Positions 54,436 through 63,162 of a stretch of DNA of 64,000 nucleotides are shown here, piece by piece. Location of the stretch: NCBI GenBank assembly GCA_002256425.1, contig NKIZ01000001.1, positions 682,001 to 746,000 of the forward strand. The letters are read 5' to 3'. Position 1 is the first letter of the stretch. The number at the start of each line of letters is the position of its first letter. The notes beneath the pieces were generated by a model, which was given only the letters and a program-made list of their open reading frames with translations, was not told the origin of the DNA and searched no databases. A program made the position numbers and the translations under genes. This stretch comes from Alphaproteobacteria bacterium PA2 (GTDB lineage Bacteria > Pseudomonadota > Alphaproteobacteria > Caulobacterales > Caulobacteraceae).

Positions 54436-55524
54436 ATGGACAGCGAGATGAGCAAGCTGCGCTTTGGTATTGTAGGCGTTGGAATGATGGGTCGCGAGCA
54501 CATCCGCAACCTGAAACTCCACCCGGAGGCTGAGATTGTCGCCCTGCAGGATCCGGTTGAGGACTCCCGCCAGCGGGGGGTCAAGCAGCTGGGTCACGAG
54601 GTTCCGACCTATGAGACCGTCGAGGACATGCTGGCCAAGGCCGAGCTGGACTGCGTTCTTGTGGTCTCTCCCAACTATACCCATCGCAAGGTTCTGGAGC
54701 CCCTCTTCGCCGCCGGTCAGCACATCCTCTGTGAGAAGCCCCTCTGCACCACCGTGGAAGACGCCCGCTGGGCGGCAGAGCAGGCGAAGGGGCACAAGGC
54801 CGTCTTCTGGACCGGCATGGAATACCGTTTCATGCCGCCGGCCGCCCGCTTCATCGACGCCATCAAGGCCGGGGAGGTCGGACGGCTGGTGCAGCTGTCC
54901 ATCCGCGAGCACCGCTTCCCCTTCCTGGTCAAGGTGGGCGACTGGAACCGGTTCTCCCGCAATACCGGCGGCACCATGGTGGAGAAGTGCTGTCACTTCT
55001 TCGACCTCATGCGTCTGATCATTGGCGCCGAGCCGGTACGGGTCTTCTGCTCCGGCGCCATGGACGTGAACCATCAGGACGAGCGTTATGGCGGCGAGAA
55101 GCCCGACATCATCGATAACAGCTTCACCGTGGTGGACTTCGCCAACGGAACCCGCGCCCTGCTGGACCTCAACATGTTTGCTGAAGGCTCGGAAGAGCAG
55201 GAGGCCCTGACGGCGGTGGGCGACAAGGCCAAGCTGGAAGCCTTCATCCCCTCCGGCGATCTGGTGCATTCTCTCCGGGTTCCCCTTGGATCTCCGAAGA
55301 CCCCGGTCCGCACCCATGTTCCGGTGGACCCGACCATTCTCGAGGCCGGCACCCACCATGGGTCGACCTATTATCAGATCGAAGCCTTCATTGACGCCGT
55401 GCGCGGCCGGGGACCGGTTCAGGTGACCGCCGAGGACGGGCTGGTGGCTGTGGCCATGGGCGCGGCGGCCGAACTCAGCGCCAAGGAGAAGCGGGTCGTC
55501 GAAATGTCAGAGTTCGGGTTTTAG
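54436..55524 (+). CDS. Gfo/Idh/MocA-family NAD(P)-dependent oxidoreductase
   Basis: A 362-residue sugar or inositol dehydrogenase-like protein. The Rossmann domain opens RFGIVGVGMMGREHIRNLKL and includes the E-K-P motif in HILCEKPLCTTVEDARWAA with the catalytic lysine. The C-terminal domain shows MEYRFMPPAARFIDAIKAGE, NTGGTMVEKCCHFFDLMRLI and HHGSTYYQIEAFIDAVRGRG. It would oxidise or epimerise a sugar or cyclitol. Several ATG codons lie close together (54433, 54436, 54448); I chose 54436, with AAGAAGAG just upstream. It is followed by a PhyH dioxygenase and an ExuT-like transporter gene. Confidence 0.9.
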   Translation: MDSEMSKLRFGIVGVGMMGREHIRNLKLHPEAEIVALQDPVEDSRQRGVKQLGHEVPTYETVEDMLAKAELDCVLVVSPNYTHRKVLEPLFAAGQHILCEKPLCTTVEDARWAAEQAKGHKAVFWTGMEYRFMPPAARFIDAIKAGEVGRLVQLSIREHRFPFLVKVGDWNRFSRNTGGTMVEKCCHFFDLMRLIIGAEPVRVFCSGAMDVNHQDERYGGEKPDIIDNSFTVVDFANGTRALLDLNMFAEGSEEQEALTAVGDKAKLEAFIPSGDLVHSLRVPLGSPKTPVRTHVPVDPTILEAGTHHGSTYYQIEAFIDAVRGRGPVQVTAEDGLVAVAMGAAAELSAKEKRVVEMSEFGF

Positions 55525-55535
55525 TTTGCGCAGGG

Positions 55536-55558
55536 CCCTGATCTGGGGATGATCAGGG
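55536..55558 (+). promoter_or_regulatory. Hairpin between Gfo/Idh and PhyH genes
   Basis: Perfect 8-bp arms ccctgatc (55536-55543) and gatcaggg (55551-55558) around tggggat, 12 bases after the Gfo/Idh stop codon and 40 bases before the PhyH start. It may be an attenuator, a weak terminator or an operator. No T-run follows. Confidence 0.45.
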
Positions 55559-55598
55559 GGAGCAAAGACTCCCATACAGGCACTACCGGGCAGGAAGC

Positions 55599-56363
55599 AT
55601 GGTCTACGAATTCCAGAGGGCTCAGTTCGCCAATTTCGGCTACGCCATTTTCGAGGGCGTGCTGGAAGGCGATCTCCTTGCGACACTGAGGGAACAGTGC
55701 GGCGCCTTCATCGCCCGTGAGGACGCCCGCATGGACGCCGCCGGCTCTGATCAGCTTGGCCTCAACCAGCGCGGCAAGCGCTACTTCGCCAATGAGTGCC
55801 AGAGGGAGCAGCCCGCCCTGCGCTCCGTCCTGTTCAGCACGGTCATGGCCGAAATCTGCCGTGCGACCCTGGGCGACAACGCCTATTTCTTCCTCGACCA
55901 GTATGTCGTGAAGGGCCCCGAGGGCGGCACGGCCTTCAGCTGGCATCAGGACTCCGGCTACGTGGTCGGCAATGGCGGCCCTATCGACCATGCGCCCTAT
56001 CTGACCTGCTGGTGCACCCTTGATGATGTCACCGTCCAGAACGGCACGGTCAGCATTCTGCCTTTCACCGAGGTCCCGCAGTCGAGAGACTGGATCCTTC
56101 CCCATATCCGCGATCCGAAGACCAATGATCTGGTGGGATGGGACCAGCCCGGCGACGGCATGGCCCTGGAGGTTCCGGCTGGCAGTGTCGTGGCCTTTTC
56201 AAGCCGGCTGCTGCATGCCTCCGGACCCAATCTGACTCCTGACCTGCGTCGCATCTATCTGGCCCAGTACACACCTGAGGTCATGCTCAACCCCGGCACG
56301 CGCCACCTGCGCCGCAATGCCGTTCCTTTCCTCCTGAACGGCAAGCACATTACCCATGGCTGA
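55599..56363 (+). CDS. Phytanoyl-CoA dioxygenase (PhyH)-family protein
   Basis: A 254-residue 2-oxoglutarate/Fe(II)-dependent oxygenase. The double-stranded beta-helix shows the metal triad as H-x-D in FSWHQDSGYVV and the distal histidine in SSRLLHASGPNLTPDLRR, the latter also giving the 2-oxoglutarate arginine. PYLTCWCTLDDVTVQNGTVS is the conserved core. It hydroxylates an unknown substrate. It starts after a CAGGAAG site and overlaps the MFS gene by 8 bases, linking oxygenase and transporter. Confidence 0.9.
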   Translation: MVYEFQRAQFANFGYAIFEGVLEGDLLATLREQCGAFIAREDARMDAAGSDQLGLNQRGKRYFANECQREQPALRSVLFSTVMAEICRATLGDNAYFFLDQYVVKGPEGGTAFSWHQDSGYVVGNGGPIDHAPYLTCWCTLDDVTVQNGTVSILPFTEVPQSRDWILPHIRDPKTNDLVGWDQPGDGMALEVPAGSVVAFSSRLLHASGPNLTPDLRRIYLAQYTPEVMLNPGTRHLRRNAVPFLLNGKHITHG

Positions 56364-57693
56364 TATTTCAAACCGGGACGCCGCGTCCGACGACCTGCTC
56401 GACCCCAAGCTGCTGGCGAGGCGCTGGCTCCTTGTGGGGTTTGTCGTCCTTGCCGGCATTCTGAACCTGGTGGACCGCCAGATCATTTCGGTGCTCAAGC
56501 CGATGATCGAAGAGGAGCTTCACTGGACAGACGCCGACTATGGCAAGCTGGCCTCCCTCTTCCAGTTCTCTGCGGCGATCGCCTATCTCGGTGTCGGCTG
56601 GATCGTTGACCGCCTGGGGGTGAAGTGGGCGACTCCGGCCGGGGTTGCAGCCTGGAGCCTCGCGGCCATGGCCCACGGCTGGGCCTTCACCGTCGGGCAG
56701 TTCGCAGCAGTCCGAATCGCCCTGGGCGCTACGGAGTCCATGGGGACGCCGTCCTTCGTGAAGACGATCGCCAGCATTTTCAGCGCCCGCCTGCGGTCGG
56801 TGGTGTTCGGAATTTCCAATGGCGCCTCGGCGATCGGGTCGATCATGACGCCGCTGGTCCTGCCCTTTGTCGCTGGTGGAAGCCTGGCGCTGGGATGGTC
56901 CGGACTTGGCTGGAGGGGTTGTTTTGTCGTAGCAGGCGCCTTGGGTTTTGTCTGGGTGATTGGCTGGCTCGCCGCGACCCGCGGCCTGACCTTCCCCCAC
57001 CACGAAGAACCGCCGGCTCCGGCCGGCTCGGCTGGGGGCGTTGTTGGCGCCCTTCGGGGAATCCGGAACCTGTTGTCTGATCGACGCACACTGGGGATCG
57101 CCGGCGCCAAGGTTCTGTCGGACCAGGTTTACTGGCTGCTCCTGTTCTGGGCGCCGGACTTCTTTCACAGGGTCTTCCATGTGGCGCAGAAGGATCTGGG
57201 TCCGCCCCTGGCGATCGCTTATCTGGGTTCAGCAATCGGGTCGCTTGGGTCTGGCTGGATTTCCACCCAATTGATCTCCCGGGGGATCAGCCTCAATACC
57301 GTGCGCAAGGGGGTCATGCTGGTGTCGGCCCTCATGGTCACCGTTGCGCCCCTGGCCCTGCTCACCCAGAACGTCTGGATGGCGGCTGTGCTGCTGGCCT
57401 TCATGTTGGCGGGCCATCAGGGCTTTTCCGTCAGCATCTTCTCGATCATCGGCGACATCATTCCCAAGGCCAGGGTCGGCCAGGTCACAAGCTTCGGGGC
57501 CTTCTGTGGCAACCTGGCGGGCATGGCCATCGTGTTCATCGCCGGCGAGATCCTGACGGCCGGGATGGGCTATGGCCCCCTGCTGGCCGTGGCGGCGGTA
57601 TCCTATCTGCTTGGCCTGCTCTGGCTTCACCTGTTTGTTCCCAAACTGGTTGCAGCGCCGGAGGACATGCAGGGGGCGACGGCGGGGCAATAG
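56356..57693 (+). CDS. MFS transporter, hexuronate (ExuT)-like
   Basis: A 445-residue major facilitator with about twelve helices. The opening LNLVDRQIISVLKPMIEEEL and ADYGKLASLFQFSAAIAYLG match the anion:cation symporter group that includes hexuronate and glucarate transporters. Also seen are GATESMGTPSFVKTIASIF and SVSIFSIIGDIIPKARVGQV. It lies directly after the PhyH gene, overlapping by 8 bases, and before a TonB receptor gene, suggesting inner- and outer-membrane import of one carbon source, possibly a uronate or glycoside. The substrate is inferred from family only. Confidence 0.88.
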   Translation: MADISNRDAASDDLLDPKLLARRWLLVGFVVLAGILNLVDRQIISVLKPMIEEELHWTDADYGKLASLFQFSAAIAYLGVGWIVDRLGVKWATPAGVAAWSLAAMAHGWAFTVGQFAAVRIALGATESMGTPSFVKTIASIFSARLRSVVFGISNGASAIGSIMTPLVLPFVAGGSLALGWSGLGWRGCFVVAGALGFVWVIGWLAATRGLTFPHHEEPPAPAGSAGGVVGALRGIRNLLSDRRTLGIAGAKVLSDQVYWLLLFWAPDFFHRVFHVAQKDLGPPLAIAYLGSAIGSLGSGWISTQLISRGISLNTVRKGVMLVSALMVTVAPLALLTQNVWMAAVLLAFMLAGHQGFSVSIFSIIGDIIPKARVGQVTSFGAFCGNLAGMAIVFIAGEILTAGMGYGPLLAVAAVSYLLGLLWLHLFVPKLVAAPEDMQGATAGQ

Positions 57694-57919
57694 CCCCGTG
57701 AGTTGTTTGCTTGCCCATTCTGGGTTATTCCTGCGTTCATAATCCCTGACGTCGCAAGTCAGGGTCAAAGAACCTGGGAGCAGAAACCGGCGCTCACGCC
57801 AAAAGACGATTCCAGAAAACTTCGTACGCTCAAAAGAAAAACTCGGATTCCGCTTGGTCACATGGCGCCTATCTAGGCGTCAGAGCCACTCGGTCCATCG
57901 AGTAAAAAAGGACACTCTC

Positions 57920-60184
57920 ATGAACATGCAATCTTCCACGGCCGCCCGCCGTCTGTCGGCGCTCTTCGCTGGCGTCGCCGTCCTCGCCGTTTCCCAAGCC
58001 GCCTTCGCCGCAGACGCCGCCAAGGATGTCACCACCGTCGACGAACTGACCGTCACCGCCCGCTTCCGCGAGGAGTCGGTCAATACGGTTCCGATCGCCC
58101 TGAGCGTCGTGAACGGCGACCAGATGGCCAAGCGCAATCTGAACAACATGGAAAGCCTGGCGGCCACTGTGCCGTCCATCGACTTCCGCACCGGCGCGTC
58201 CAACAAGGACCGCACCATCTTTGTCCGCGGCGTCGGCACCATCACCACCTCGCCCGGCGTTGAACCTTCGGTCTCCACCGTTCTGGACGGCATCGTCCTG
58301 AGCCGGCCGGGCCAGTCCACCCTGGACCTGGTCGACGTCCAGCGCGTCGAAGTCCTGCGTGGTCCTCAGGGCACCCTGTTCGGCAAGAACGCCTCGGCTG
58401 GCGTCATCAACATCGTCTCCAAGGATCCGACCAACACCCTCGGCGGCTATGGCGAGGCGGCCTACTATTCCGGTAACGAATATCGCCTGAAGGCTGGCGT
58501 CTCCGGCCCGATCATCGAAGACAAGCTCAGCGGCCTGGTCAGCGCCCTGGCGGCTCGCTACGACGGTAACGTCACCGACGTCCTGCGCGGCGGCAAGATC
58601 AACGGCTACACCCGCACGGGCGCCCGCACCAAGCTGATCGCTACGCCCAATGAGAACCTCACGGTCACCTTCGGCGCCGACTATATCGGCGGCAAGGAAT
58701 CAGCGCCGAACGGCGTGTTCTCGTCCACCAACCGCGTCGCCTATCCGACCAATGCCGTGACCACCAACCCGGGTCTGGCCACCCTGCTGGCCGGCTATGG
58801 CGTCACTGCCGGCCCTGACAACAAGAAGGCGGTCGCCAGCATTGGTTCGACCGTCAAGGACCGCAATGGCGGCGGCTCGATCCAGCTGGACTATCAACTG
58901 GGCGACCTGAACCTGACCTCGATCACCGGCTATCGCTTCTGGAAGAACCATCAGGTTCCGGATTTCGACAACCTGCCTGTCACCACCGCGGCCTTCCCGG
59001 ACGTTCGCGATGACGGCGTGGTGGACTCGATCCAGCGTAGCCAGGAATTCCGCATTACCTCGCCCAAGGGCGGCTTCTTCGACTATGTCGCCGGCTTCTA
59101 CTACATGAACGCCGAGACCAAGGAAGTTTACAAGCGTGAGCTCCGCCGCCTGGTTGGCGCCTCGATCCTGACCGACAGCGGTCAGGCCAATTACGGCATC
59201 GTCAGCAAGAACTACGCCCTCTACGGCGAAGGCAATTTCAACTTCACCCCGCAGTTCCGCGCACTGGTTGGCGCCCGCCAGCTCCGTGACGAACTGAGCT
59301 ACTACCACATCCGCACCGCCACCACCGCCGTGGCCCTGACCGGCATCCGTCCGTTCCACCAGAGCGCTGGATCGGTCAACAAGGATGGCTGGAGTGGTCG
59401 CCTCGGACTGCAGTACGACATCAATGACCACCAGATGGTCTATGTGACGGCCTCGCGCGGTTACAAGGGTCCGGCCTACAACGCCTTCTTCAACATGCAG
59501 GCCCTGGACGAGATTTCCATCAAGCCGGAAACCTCGACGGCCATCGAAGCCGGCGTGAAGGGCAGCATTCTCGACGGCAAGCTGTCGGGCTCGCTGGCCA
59601 TTTTCGACACCAAGTTCGAGAACTATCAGGCGAACTTCACCGACATCGTGGCCGGCGGCTTTGTGACCCGTCTGATCAATGCCGGCGACGTGTCGACCAA
59701 GGGTGTGGAAGGTGACTTCACCGCCCGTCCGATCGATGGTCTGCGTCTGGGCTTCTCCTTCGCCCGCACCGACGCCCAGGTGGACAACTTCCTCTGCCCC
59801 ACCGGGTCGCCGGTGAGCTGCAACATCAATGGTCAGCCCCTGCCGTTCGCGCCCAAGTGGAAGACCCACTATGAGGCGGAATACACCACCCGCTTCAACG
59901 ACGACTTCGACCTGCAACTGTCCACGGACTATAGCTGGAAGTCCAAGACCCAGTACTCTCTGTCCCAGACCCCGGACACCGTCCAGGACTCCTACGGGAT
60001 CTGGAATGCGGGCGTCGGCCTGATCGGCGTGAAGAACGGCTGGTCGGTTCGCGGCATCGTCAAGAACATCGCCAATGAGCACTATTCGCCCTTCGTGGGC
60101 TATGGCTCGGTGGCGGGTGTTGTCCGCTTCGTTCCGCGGGACAATGACCGTTACTACGGCATGAGCCTGCGCAAGGACTTCTAG
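57920..60184 (+). CDS. TonB-dependent outer-membrane receptor
   Basis: A 754-residue receptor. A signal peptide covers residues 1-31 (ALFAGVAVLAVSQAAFAAD); a TonB-box-like segment follows (VDELTVTARFREES). The plug domain has LAATVPSIDFRTG, TIFVRGVGTI, DGIVLSRPGQSTLDL and QRVEVLRGPQGTLFGKNASA, and the barrel ends in GMSLRKDF with the canonical terminal phenylalanine. It resembles the Caulobacter/Sphingomonas receptors for carbohydrates and aromatics. AAAGGA precedes the ATG. The 226-base gap upstream holds its promoter, and a strong terminator follows. Confidence 0.95.
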   Translation: MNMQSSTAARRLSALFAGVAVLAVSQAAFAADAAKDVTTVDELTVTARFREESVNTVPIALSVVNGDQMAKRNLNNMESLAATVPSIDFRTGASNKDRTIFVRGVGTITTSPGVEPSVSTVLDGIVLSRPGQSTLDLVDVQRVEVLRGPQGTLFGKNASAGVINIVSKDPTNTLGGYGEAAYYSGNEYRLKAGVSGPIIEDKLSGLVSALAARYDGNVTDVLRGGKINGYTRTGARTKLIATPNENLTVTFGADYIGGKESAPNGVFSSTNRVAYPTNAVTTNPGLATLLAGYGVTAGPDNKKAVASIGSTVKDRNGGGSIQLDYQLGDLNLTSITGYRFWKNHQVPDFDNLPVTTAAFPDVRDDGVVDSIQRSQEFRITSPKGGFFDYVAGFYYMNAETKEVYKRELRRLVGASILTDSGQANYGIVSKNYALYGEGNFNFTPQFRALVGARQLRDELSYYHIRTATTAVALTGIRPFHQSAGSVNKDGWSGRLGLQYDINDHQMVYVTASRGYKGPAYNAFFNMQALDEISIKPETSTAIEAGVKGSILDGKLSGSLAIFDTKFENYQANFTDIVAGGFVTRLINAGDVSTKGVEGDFTARPIDGLRLGFSFARTDAQVDNFLCPTGSPVSCNINGQPLPFAPKWKTHYEAEYTTRFNDDFDLQLSTDYSWKSKTQYSLSQTPDTVQDSYGIWNAGVGLIGVKNGWSVRGIVKNIANEHYSPFVGYGSVAGVVRFVPRDNDRYYGMSLRKDF

Positions 60185-60208
60185 TCCTTTCAGGATTTCA
60201 GGATCCGG

Positions 60209-60244
60209 AAGCCCGGGGGACGCATCCCGTCCCCCGGGCTTTTT
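60209..60244 (+). terminator. Rho-independent terminator after the TonB receptor gene
   Basis: Perfect 14-bp stem aagcccgggggacg (60209-60222) and cgtcccccgggctt (60228-60241), loop catcc, followed by a T-run to 60244. It is 25 bases after the stop codon and only 5 bases before the stop of the convergent acyl-CoA dehydrogenase, so it may serve both strands. Confidence 0.92.
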
Positions 60245-60248
60245 GCTG

Positions 60249-61439
60249 TCAGAGCCTCAGCACATGCTTGGCGATGATGTTGCGCTGGATTTCGTCCGTG
60301 CCGCCGGCAATGCTCGCCGCGCGGGCTTCGTAGTATCGGGCGATCTCCCGGCGGGCCCAGTCGGGGCCGATGGGGTCAGGCTGGGTGCCAGTCTTCGGAA
60401 AATCGATGGCGGGCAGCCAGGGCGCCGCATAGGGCCCCGCGCATTCGATGAAGAACTCGGTCATCCGCTGGACGACGTCCGTGCCCTTCAGCTTCAGCAT
60501 CGAGGACTGGGCGCCCGGCGCTGACCCGGCGGCGACTTCCCAGAGGGTCCGCATCTCCGTCATTTCCAGAGCCTGAAGCTCCACCTGCGCCAGGTTGAGA
60601 CGGCTGGCGAAGCCGGGATCTTCCAGCAGGGTCGCTGCAGATGACCCCGGGATCTGGCTCGCCGCTTTCCGGATATTGCCGAGCAAGGTCATGGACAGGG
60701 AGACAAAGGCCTGTCCCGTGCGCTCATGAGTCAGAAGGCCCTTGGCATAGGTCCAGCCTTCCCCCTCGAGGCCAATGCGGTTTTCAACGGGCACGCGCAC
60801 CCCATCAAAGGTCACCCGGTTGAAGGCGTGGCGGCCGTCGAGCGAGATGATCGGCTTCACCTCCACACCAGGAGTCTTCATGTCGATGAGCAGGAAGGTG
60901 ATGCCCGCCTGGGGCCGGCTTTCGGCAGAGGTCCGCGTCAGGCAGAACATCCAGTCAGCCTCGTGGGCGCCGCTGGTCCAGACCTTTTCGCCATCCACGA
61001 CGTAGACATCGCCGTCCAGGACCGCCCGGGTCCGCAGGGAGGCCAGGTCAGATCCCGATCCGGGCTCTGAATAGCCCTGGCACCAGACAACCCGGTCTTC
61101 GCGGATGTCGGGCAGGAAGCGTTCCTGCTGGGCGGAGCTTCCATAGCCGAACAGTATGGGCGCCAGCATGCCCATACCCATGCCTGGGACCTGCGGCGGC
61201 AGGCCGACCGAGGTGGTCTCGCGCTCCCAGATGAAGTTCTGGCTGGGAGTCCAGCCCGGGCCGCCAAACCTGACCGGCCACTTGTTCAGGGACCAGCCCT
61301 TCGAAGCCATGGCCAGCCGCCAACGGGTTCTGTGGGCCCGACTGTCATCAAAGGGCTGGCCGGGGGGAAAAGCCCCGGCGATCAGGGCGCGGACCTCGTC
61401 GCGAAAGGTGCGGTCTTCCGGGGAAAAGTCGAGGTCCAT
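60249..61439 (-). CDS. Acyl-CoA dehydrogenase (FadE-like), base residue atypical
   Basis: A 396-residue flavoprotein with the acyl-CoA dehydrogenase fold: DFSPEDRTFRDEVRALIAG, GYSEPGSGSDLASLRTRA, VDGEKVWTSGAHEADW, FDGVRVPVENRIGLEGEGW and the C-terminal AGGTDEIQRNIIAKHVLRL. At the position where MCAD has the catalytic Glu (I-Y-E-G-T), this protein has S-I-A-G-G-T, so the base is either elsewhere, as in some members, or it needs a partner subunit. GGAGA precedes the ATG at 61439. It is divergent from the MaoC-like gene across a region with a palindromic repeat and an operator-like repeat. Confidence 0.88.
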   Translation of the reverse strand: MDLDFSPEDRTFRDEVRALIAGAFPPGQPFDDSRAHRTRWRLAMASKGWSLNKWPVRFGGPGWTPSQNFIWERETTSVGLPPQVPGMGMGMLAPILFGYGSSAQQERFLPDIREDRVVWCQGYSEPGSGSDLASLRTRAVLDGDVYVVDGEKVWTSGAHEADWMFCLTRTSAESRPQAGITFLLIDMKTPGVEVKPIISLDGRHAFNRVTFDGVRVPVENRIGLEGEGWTYAKGLLTHERTGQAFVSLSMTLLGNIRKAASQIPGSSAATLLEDPGFASRLNLAQVELQALEMTEMRTLWEVAAGSAPGAQSSMLKLKGTDVVQRMTEFFIECAGPYAAPWLPAIDFPKTGTQPDPIGPDWARREIARYYEARAASIAGGTDEIQRNIIAKHVLRL

Positions 61440-61457
61440 GGACAATCGTCTCCACAG

Positions 61458-61568
61458 GAGCCTTTTCCCTTTAGACGGAATCGTCTCAAGGGATAAAAAA
61501 GGCTCTAATTCAAAATGTTAGAGCATGCTTCGATCCGATAACCGGTTCCCACTTATCGGAACATGCTC
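61458..61568. repeat. Dispersed palindromic repeat, modules B and A, inverted (copy 4)
   Basis: Orientation is opposite to the other copies. Module B: gagcc (61458-61462) and ggctc (61501-61505), inner tccctt (61466-61471) and aaggga (61488-61493). Module A: gagcatg (61521-61527) and acatgctc (61561-61568), inner ccgataa (61535-61541) and ttatcgg (61553-61559), loop complementary to that of the other copies. It lies in a divergent promoter region, not at a gene 3' end, and abuts a TetR-type operator. Confidence 0.88.
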
Positions 61569-61590
61569 TATTGTACGGTATCTACAATAG
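61568..61590. promoter_or_regulatory. TetR-type operator candidate with TACAAT boxes
   Basis: Perfect 8-base arms ctattgta (61568-61575) and tacaatag (61583-61590) around cggtatc, 44 bases upstream of the MaoC-like ATG. Each arm contains TACAAT on one strand, possible -10 elements of divergent promoters. The TetR gene sits in the rightward operon, so autoregulation plus control of the divergent acyl-CoA dehydrogenase gene is likely. Confidence 0.65.
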
Positions 61591-61634
61591 AAGCGCGGCG
61601 ACCGGGGTCAATCGTGCGCGGGCAGGAGGACGTC

Positions 61635-62519
61635 ATGAGCCAAGATGAGCCATTTGCAACAACGGTGCGGGACGGCGTGACGGCCGGACCAGTCCGCCGC
61701 CCGACCAATTTTTCCAAGAATGCGGTGGGATCCATCCACGACGACGCCCGAGCCCAGGAACTGGGCTTCAGGGGCGGGACCGTGGCCGGGAACATCCACT
61801 TCGAGCAGTATCCGCCCCTGCTGATCCAGGTCCTGGGCGAGGACTGGATGCGGACCGGCAGCCTGTCGCTCTACTTCCTCCATGCGACCACCGATGGCGA
61901 ACCGGTCCAGGCCTTTGTCGGTCCGGCTGAGCCGAGACCTGAAGGCGGTCTGCGGGCCAGGGTCTGGATGGAAACCCCAGAGGGCGTGCGGGTCAATGAA
62001 GGGACCGCCACCGTCGGACCGCCGGACGAGCAATCTGAACTCCGGCAGAGGCTGAAATCCGTAAAGCCGGCCACCGACCTGCGGATCTTCAAGCCGACCA
62101 GGGTTGGCGACGCCGTGACGGACATACCTTCCCGTCAGGAGAGCCAGAAGACCAATCCCCGGGTCGAGCGGATTACCGAACCCATGGACTGTTATGTGGA
62201 TCCCTCCGTCATGGGGGGGCTGGTGGCGGCGCCTTCGGCCGCCATCGACGCCCTGAGGGCTGTTGAACTACCCATGTTCACCGTGGACGGACCCTATGTC
62301 GGCATGTTCGGCGCCATCGAGCTCCAGTTCCTGAATGGCCCGGTTTTTGTCGATCATGACTATCTGGCGGACGGGAAGGTCCTGGCGCTCTCGGAATCTC
62401 CCAAGACAGAGGCCGCCTGGTTCGAGAGCTCCATCCGCTCGGCGGCCGGTGGCCCGCCGGTCGCCCGCATGCTGCTCTTGACCCGGTTGATCAAAGGGTC
62501 TTCTCCCCTCTGGACATGA
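61635..62519 (+). CDS. MaoC-like hotdog-fold hydratase/dehydratase-like protein
   Basis: A 294-residue protein with an N-terminal hotdog-like half: FSKNAVGSIHDDARAQELGF, GGTVAGNIHFEQYPPLLIQV, LGEDWMRTGSLSLYFLHATT. A second half (about 140-280) has a similar plan with DPSVMGGLVAAPSAAIDALR. It fits an enoyl-CoA hydratase or thioesterase of the MaoC superfamily, and would act on the product of the divergent acyl-CoA dehydrogenase. The ATG at 61635 has AGGAGGA upstream; a longer frame would pass through the operator and is rejected. It overlaps the TetR gene by 4 bases. Confidence 0.7.
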   Translation: MSQDEPFATTVRDGVTAGPVRRPTNFSKNAVGSIHDDARAQELGFRGGTVAGNIHFEQYPPLLIQVLGEDWMRTGSLSLYFLHATTDGEPVQAFVGPAEPRPEGGLRARVWMETPEGVRVNEGTATVGPPDEQSELRQRLKSVKPATDLRIFKPTRVGDAVTDIPSRQESQKTNPRVERITEPMDCYVDPSVMGGLVAAPSAAIDALRAVELPMFTVDGPYVGMFGAIELQFLNGPVFVDHDYLADGKVLALSESPKTEAAWFESSIRSAAGGPPVARMLLLTRLIKGSSPLWT

Positions 62520-63127
62520 TCCCTGACATTGAACAGAAGCGCACCCGGCTGAGCCCGCAGGCCCGGGCGGAGCAGATTCTGGAGCAGGCGGCTGACCTGA
62601 TCCAGCGGGAGGGTCTCGCCGCTGTGACAATGGAGCGGCTGGCCAGGGACTCGGGGATCAGCAAGGGTCTGGTCTACAACTATTTCCCCAGCCGGGACGC
62701 CCTCCTCACAGCCCTGCTGCAACGGGAGCAGGATCAGCTGCGCGATCGCGGCATGGCCGAAGCCCTGAAGGCCCAGACCCTTGAAGCCCTGGTCGAAGGC
62801 ACAACGCGGATCTATCTGGAGCAGACCCATGCGCGCGGGGCCGTCATCCTGCCCCTGCTCGAAGATCCTTCCGTCGCCAGGCTGATGGAACACTCCCGGC
62901 GGGAGGAACGGGACCAGACCATCCGGTACTTCGTCAGGGCGGTCCGCCGCGAATACGGGCTCGATCTCGTCACGGCGATTACGGCGGTAGATACGCTGAT
63001 GAACCTGACCGGGGCCATGGGGCGGCAGGTCGCCGCTGGAACTGTCACGGTCGAAGACGGCACAGCCATGTGCGTCCAGCTCATTACCGGCGGACTTGAA
63101 AAGCTTTCAGGTAAACGGCCGGCTTGA
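62516..63127 (+). CDS. TetR-family transcriptional regulator
   Basis: A 203-residue regulator. The N-terminal helix-turn-helix (about 12-60) reads ILEQAADLIQREGLAAVTME, LARDSGISKGLVYNYFPSRD; the C-terminal helical ligand domain follows. Such repressors respond to acyl-CoA or other small molecules. Overlap with the MaoC-like gene, and an 8-bp inverted repeat upstream of that gene, make it the likely regulator of this operon and of the divergent acyl-CoA dehydrogenase. It ends 35 bases before the stop of the convergent kinase gene. Confidence 0.93.
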   Translation: MIPDIEQKRTRLSPQARAEQILEQAADLIQREGLAAVTMERLARDSGISKGLVYNYFPSRDALLTALLQREQDQLRDRGMAEALKAQTLEALVEGTTRIYLEQTHARGAVILPLLEDPSVARLMEHSRREERDQTIRYFVRAVRREYGLDLVTAITAVDTLMNLTGAMGRQVAAGTVTVEDGTAMCVQLITGGLEKLSGKRPA

Positions 63128-63162
63128 GCCGACACCCGCTAGATCTGTGCGCCCGAGGCAGC

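Noticed and set aside
58700-60082. Long open frame (460 codons) antisense to the second TonB receptor gene
   Set aside because: A shadow of the receptor's codon usage; no ribosome binding site or domain.
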